From positions 1 to 43,666 of the forward strand of contig CACZSQ010000103.1 of assembly GCA_902783885.1 (NCBI GenBank): DNA of 43,666 nucleotides. The letters are read 5' to 3'. Source of the stretch: an uncultured Bacteroidales bacterium (GTDB lineage Bacteria; Bacteroidota; Bacteroidia; Bacteroidales; Bacteroidaceae). Below the pieces are notes generated by a model. The model was not told where the DNA came from, did not search any database, and saw nothing but the letters and a program-made list of their open reading frames with translations. The first letter of the stretch is position 1, and each line of letters starts with the position of its first letter. Positions 40,627 to 43,666 of this stretch are shown here, piece by piece. The translations under genes and the position numbers were made by a program.

Positions 40627-41100
40627 TTACAAGTCATGGTGTAACATTCGGTACTGGGCCATTTCTTCGTACTTTGTGCCCGGCCGGCCATAATTAGCAT
40701 AAGGGTAGATGCTGATGCCACCTCGAGGAGTGAAAAGTCCGATGACCTCTATGTACTTGGGGTCCATCAGTTTGATGAGATCCTTCATGATTTTGTTCAC
40801 GCAATCCTCATGGAAATCGCCGTGGTTGCGAAAACTGAAGAGATATAGCTTTAGTGACTTCGACTCCACCATACGTTCTCCAGGAAGATAGTTGATGCGG
40901 ATTTCAGCGAAATCCGGCTGGCCTGTGATGGGACAGAGGCTTGTGAACTCCGGGCAATTAAAACGTACCCAATAGTCATTGTCCGGGTGGCGGTTCTCGA
41001 AGGTTTCCAGCACCTCGGGTGCATAGTCAAACGTGTAATCAGTCTTTTTTCCGAGCGCTGAGAGTGAACCTTCTTCTGCTCTATTTTTATATGTTTCCAT
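40627..41100 (-). CDS. queF: NADPH-dependent 7-cyano-7-deazaguanine reductase
   Basis: QueF reduces preQ0 to preQ1 on the way to the tRNA base queuosine. The 157-residue single-domain (type I) protein has the nucleophile Cys56 in [17 protein letters not shown], with Asp63 as acid, and the QueF motif [20 protein letters not shown]. The C-terminal block [18 protein letters not shown] is also typical. A near-match to the -7 motif (TACCTTTC, minus strand, 41128-41121) lies about 20 bp before the ATG in the gap after argF', so it may have its own promoter. Confidence 0.96.
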   Translation of the reverse strand: METYKNRAEEGSLSALGKKTDYTFDYAPEVLETFENRHPDNDYWVRFNCPEFTSLCPITGQPDFAEIRINYLPGERMVESKSLKLYLFSFRNHGDFHEDCVNKIMKDLIKLMDPKYIEVIGLFTPRGGISIYPYANYGRPGTKYEEMAQYRMLHHDL

Positions 41101-41133
41101 TTGTTGTATATTAAATCAATGAAAGGTATGTGT

Positions 41134-42105
41134 TCAAAGTGCTTCTAGCATACGTTTGAGCACCACCTGAGCTGAAATCTCGCGGTTAGCAGCTTCGGGG
41201 ATGACGAGGCTACGGGGGGACTCTATGACGTCATCCGTTACAATCATATTACGGCGCACAGGCAGGCAGTGCATGAAGTGGGCATCATTGGTGACTGCCA
41301 TCTGACGGTCGCTGACGCACCAGTCCATCATCGTGTGGTAGTCGTGCAGTACCTTGCCGTAGTCCTCGGGACATGTGACACCCGGGCAACTCCAGTTCTT
41401 GGCATACACGAAGTCTGCACCCTCGAAAGCTTTCATCTGGTCATACTCTATGCGGGCACCACAGACGAACTGTGGGTCAAGCTCATAGCCTTCGGGATGG
41501 GTGATGACGAAGTCCACATCAGCAGCCAGCATCCACTCTGCAAAACTATTGGGTACAGCTTGAGGCAAAGCTTTGGGGTGAGGCGCCCAAGTCATGACGA
41601 CTTTTGGACGGGCGTTTTGCTTGTGCTCTTCTATCGTTATCAAATCTGCAAACGCCTGCAGAGGGTGTACGGTAGCACTCTCCATAAAGAATACAGGACG
41701 ACCACTATACTTGATGAACTGATTAAGAATCTTCTCCTCGTAGTCATCCTTGCGGCTCTCAAAACGGGCGAAGCTGCGGACACCGATGATATCACAGTAG
41801 CTAGCCATCACGGGGATGGCCTCCAAAAGGTGCTCACTCTTGTCGCCGTCCATGATGACGCCGCGCTCAGTCTCCAGCTTCCAGGCACCTTGGTTCACGT
41901 CGAGCACGATGACGTTCATGCCGAGGTTCATGGCAGCCTTCTGTGTGGAGAGGCGTGTGCGCAGGGAGTTATTGAAGAAGATGAGCAGCGCGGTCTTGTT
42001 CCGGCCGAGATGCTGCCATTGGTAACGGTCGCGCTTCACTTCTTGCGCTTCCGCGAGGGCGACGCGGAGGTCGCCGATGTCTTGTACGTGTTGGAAAACT
42101 TTCAT
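41134..42105 (-). CDS. argF': N-acetyl/N-succinylornithine carbamoyltransferase
   Basis: This is the Bacteroidetes transcarbamylase that acts on an acylated ornithine in arginine synthesis instead of free ornithine; the Bacteroides fragilis enzyme uses N-succinylornithine. The 323 residues carry the carbamoyl phosphate loop as FFNNSLRTRLST, where ordinary ornithine carbamoyltransferases have S-T-R-T, and a family-specific GVIMDGDKSEHLLEAIPVM loop. FMESATVHPLQAFADL replaces the usual HPxQ block, and HCLPVRRNMIVTDDVI is near the C-terminus. Whether the acyl group is acetyl or succinyl cannot be settled by reading alone, but similarity to the Bacteroides form favours succinyl. It starts 3 bp after the TldD/PmbA-like gene. 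Confidence 0.92.
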   Translation of the reverse strand: MKVFQHVQDIGDLRVALAEAQEVKRDRYQWQHLGRNKTALLIFFNNSLRTRLSTQKAAMNLGMNVIVLDVNQGAWKLETERGVIMDGDKSEHLLEAIPVMASYCDIIGVRSFARFESRKDDYEEKILNQFIKYSGRPVFFMESATVHPLQAFADLITIEEHKQNARPKVVMTWAPHPKALPQAVPNSFAEWMLAADVDFVITHPEGYELDPQFVCGARIEYDQMKAFEGADFVYAKNWSCPGVTCPEDYGKVLHDYHTMMDWCVSDRQMAVTNDAHFMHCLPVRRNMIVTDDVIESPRSLVIPEAANREISAQVVLKRMLEAL

Positions 42106-42108
42106 AAT

Positions 42109-43666
42109 TTATCTGTTGCTTGGAAAAGTCAACACCGGCTTAGTGATCTGCGGTGGCTTCTGAGCCGGCACTTCAATGTCGTTCAACAGCATGGCCTTGG
42201 GCCCGACAATGGAGAAGCTGGCACCGCCGGGCTCACTGTGAGTGATGGCTTCCTGTTCAGTGGAGAGGGCGCTGATGTGACGAAGGTGGTGGTCGGAAGG
42301 CTTAATGACGTAGATACTACTGAGACCCAAGAGTTTCTCTTTACCGTCCTTGACGCCGACACGATAAAGGTACGAATCGCGAAGGATGTAGGCGTGTTCG
42401 TAGCCTTCCCGCTTGGCATCGCGCAGTAGCTGTTTATGCATCTTGTTCAGGGGAATGGTCTTGCTACTCTCAATGCGCAGCACGCCCGGGGCGGTGCTGA
42501 TGCCCATTGGGCCATTCCAGACGAATGGATTGTTGAAGCGCAAGTTACCTGTGGGCTTAGAGGTGCCGAGGGCAGGTGTGGCGCCACAGAGTTGCCCTCG
42601 GAAGATGCCTCGTTCTACGAGTGTCACAGCCTGCGGCGCCTGTCCGTTGGCGTCGGCGGTGAAGAAGCCTATCAACTGTTTCCCGTTCCACTCGCGGAGG
42701 GTCGGGTCCTGACGGATAGTCAGCTTCTCATCGATAATCTTTCGGTCGCGTTTAACGAAGATGGTGCGATCGCTTTCCGTGAAGGGGTGCCACGCACGGA
42801 AATTATGACGGCCGCTGTTAGCGCAGTCATAGATCACCTTGCTGGCATAGTTTTCAAAGAGCACAGGACCGACATAGTAATCTTCGACGACAGAATCGGC
42901 GAGCACGCTGAGGCGACGGCTGATGTAGTCGCGGACATGCTGCGTAAAACGAGCACTATCAGCAAGGGCTTCGGCGATGGTGCTGTACCGGTGGTCTGAG
43001 ACAGAATTGGTGTTCCCGCCATTAGGACTGTGATAGAGATGGAATGTGAAGCTAATGGTGATGAGGTCTTCCTGCGGCTGAGCCACGCGCACACCTTCGC
43101 TGGTCAAACGGTAGTTATCGGCTTGCTTCACGGAGAGGTCGGCATGTGTTTTTGTCAGTTTAGGGAACTCCCGTGCGATGAGGGAGAGGCGGCGCACATA
43201 GGCGGTGAGTTCATCGACGTGCAGGTCCGAACTTTCGACCGAACGTTCCTGAATACTGGTGACGGGATGTGTCGGGAAGAAGTCATCCAGGGCTTCCTCA
43301 TCCTTTGGCAACGTCACTTTCTTGAGCTGCTGTTGCTTGGCTTCATAGGTGGCGATAGCTTGCTTGTAGCGGGCATCGGTGGCAAACCAAGCGCTGCGGC
43401 GCAGGTTATCGTAATCCAGCGACATGGGGATACTAGTGCCGCGCAGTCCGGGTTCGGGATGCGACAGGCTGCTGCGGTGGTAGTCACCCAAGATGACCTC
43501 TGCCACAAAGTTCTGTCTCCAAGGCTGGTTGACGAATTGTACCAGTTCACCATCTGAGGCAGTAATCGTCAGATCCCGTTCGCGCTGCAAACGGTAGTCG
43601 ATGAGGAACGGCGCAGGCTGCCCCTCAATGCGCAGGCTGTCCATGGAGCGCTGGAGTTCGTCAGAA
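42109..43666 (-). CDS. TldD/PmbA-related metallopeptidase-like protein (5' end outside window)
   Basis: The visible part covers at least 518 codons and is open to the window edge. An ATG at 43644 is possible, but the codons before it (SDELQRS) continue the family-like pattern ELQRSMDSLRIEGQPAPFLI, so the true start is probably beyond 43666. Family features are FENYASKVIYDCANSG in the middle and a C-terminal domain with RDPTLREWNGKQLIGFFTADANGQ and IPLNKMHKQLLRDAKREGYEHAYIL. The HExxxH zinc motif of classical TldD is not obvious in the part seen. Homologues in Bacteroidetes are usually exported; the signal peptide would be outside the window. The function is unknown. Confidence 0.72.
   Translation of the reverse strand, partial: SDELQRSMDSLRIEGQPAPFLIDYRLQRERDLTITASDGELVQFVNQPWRQNFVAEVILGDYHRSSLSHPEPGLRGTSIPMSLDYDNLRRSAWFATDARYKQAIATYEAKQQQLKKVTLPKDEEALDDFFPTHPVTSIQERSVESSDLHVDELTAYVRRLSLIAREFPKLTKTHADLSVKQADNYRLTSEGVRVAQPQEDLITISFTFHLYHSPNGGNTNSVSDHRYSTIAEALADSARFTQHVRDYISRRLSVLADSVVEDYYVGPVLFENYASKVIYDCANSGRHNFRAWHPFTESDRTIFVKRDRKIIDEKLTIRQDPTLREWNGKQLIGFFTADANGQAPQAVTLVERGIFRGQLCGATPALGTSKPTGNLRFNNPFVWNGPMGISTAPGVLRIESSKTIPLNKMHKQLLRDAKREGYEHAYILRDSYLYRVGVKDGKEKLLGLSSIYVIKPSDHHLRHISALSTEQEAITHSEPGGASFSIVGPKAMLLNDIEVPAQKPPQITKPVLTFPSNR

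Noticed and set aside
41269-42429. Long open frame on the plus strand, opposite argF' and the TldD/PmbA-like gene (386 codons)
   Set aside because: It lies entirely antisense to two well-supported genes, spans the gap between them, and its translation has no recognisable domain. It is a by-product of codon use in the real genes.

Overview
This window looks like chromosomal DNA of a member of the Bacteroidales, most likely Prevotellaceae or a close relative. The signs are the recurring -7 promoter motif TAnnTTTG (mostly TACCTTTG or TATCTTTG) just upstream of many genes, a MurF-alanine racemase fusion, a GSCFA protein, a GldB-like protein, a Bacteroidetes-type N-acetyl/N-succinylornithine carbamoyltransferase, a Ser-type sulfatase, a TonB-dependent receptor, and families of short G/C-rich or CATAAG-type intergenic repeats. 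I see no insertion sequence, prophage, integrase or CRISPR array. Most of the window is core metabolism and envelope biogenesis.

Layout. 1-5033 (minus): folP, a CdaA-type diadenylate cyclase, an OPT peptide transporter, pta and the start of ackA. 5143-14807 (plus): murF, pdxB, acpP, fabF, rnc, a GH3-family protein, a large Ig-like lipoprotein and a DUF3108 protein, closed by a strong terminator. 14880-16731: divergent tRNA-Pro and tRNA-Phe genes, then rhaB. 16732-17117: a gene-free stretch filled by a 22/23-bp tandem repeat. 17118-26133 (minus): dxs, trkA, a TonB-dependent receptor, an amidase, an MlaD/MCE protein and dnaA. 26214-39042 (plus): GSCFA protein, murF-alr, GldB-like protein, RsmI-like methyltransferase, two tandem OmpA-family proteins, a CHASE2 membrane protein, a small exported protein and a 1200-residue exported TPR-CHAT protein. 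39039-43666 (minus): a TldD/PmbA-like protein (incomplete), argF', queF and a sulfatase.

The best candidate for an undescribed system is 30992-39042. Here two outer-membrane, peptidoglycan-binding OmpA paralogues precede a CHASE2 sensor that has no output domain, a small exported protein, and an exported TPR protein whose C-terminal CHAT (caspase-like) domain keeps its His/Cys dyad. All of them are predicted to face the periplasm, so the arrangement suggests an envelope sensor-protease pathway. That function is inference.

The most striking non-coding structure is the near-perfect 27-bp inverted repeat between dxs and the GSCFA gene. It makes the two divergent promoters mirror images of each other and leaves the GSCFA mRNA almost leaderless. 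Several long reading frames begin at TTG codons that fall inside promoter motifs; in those cases I place the start at the next ATG (folP, dnaA, GSCFA, murF-alr, sulfatase).
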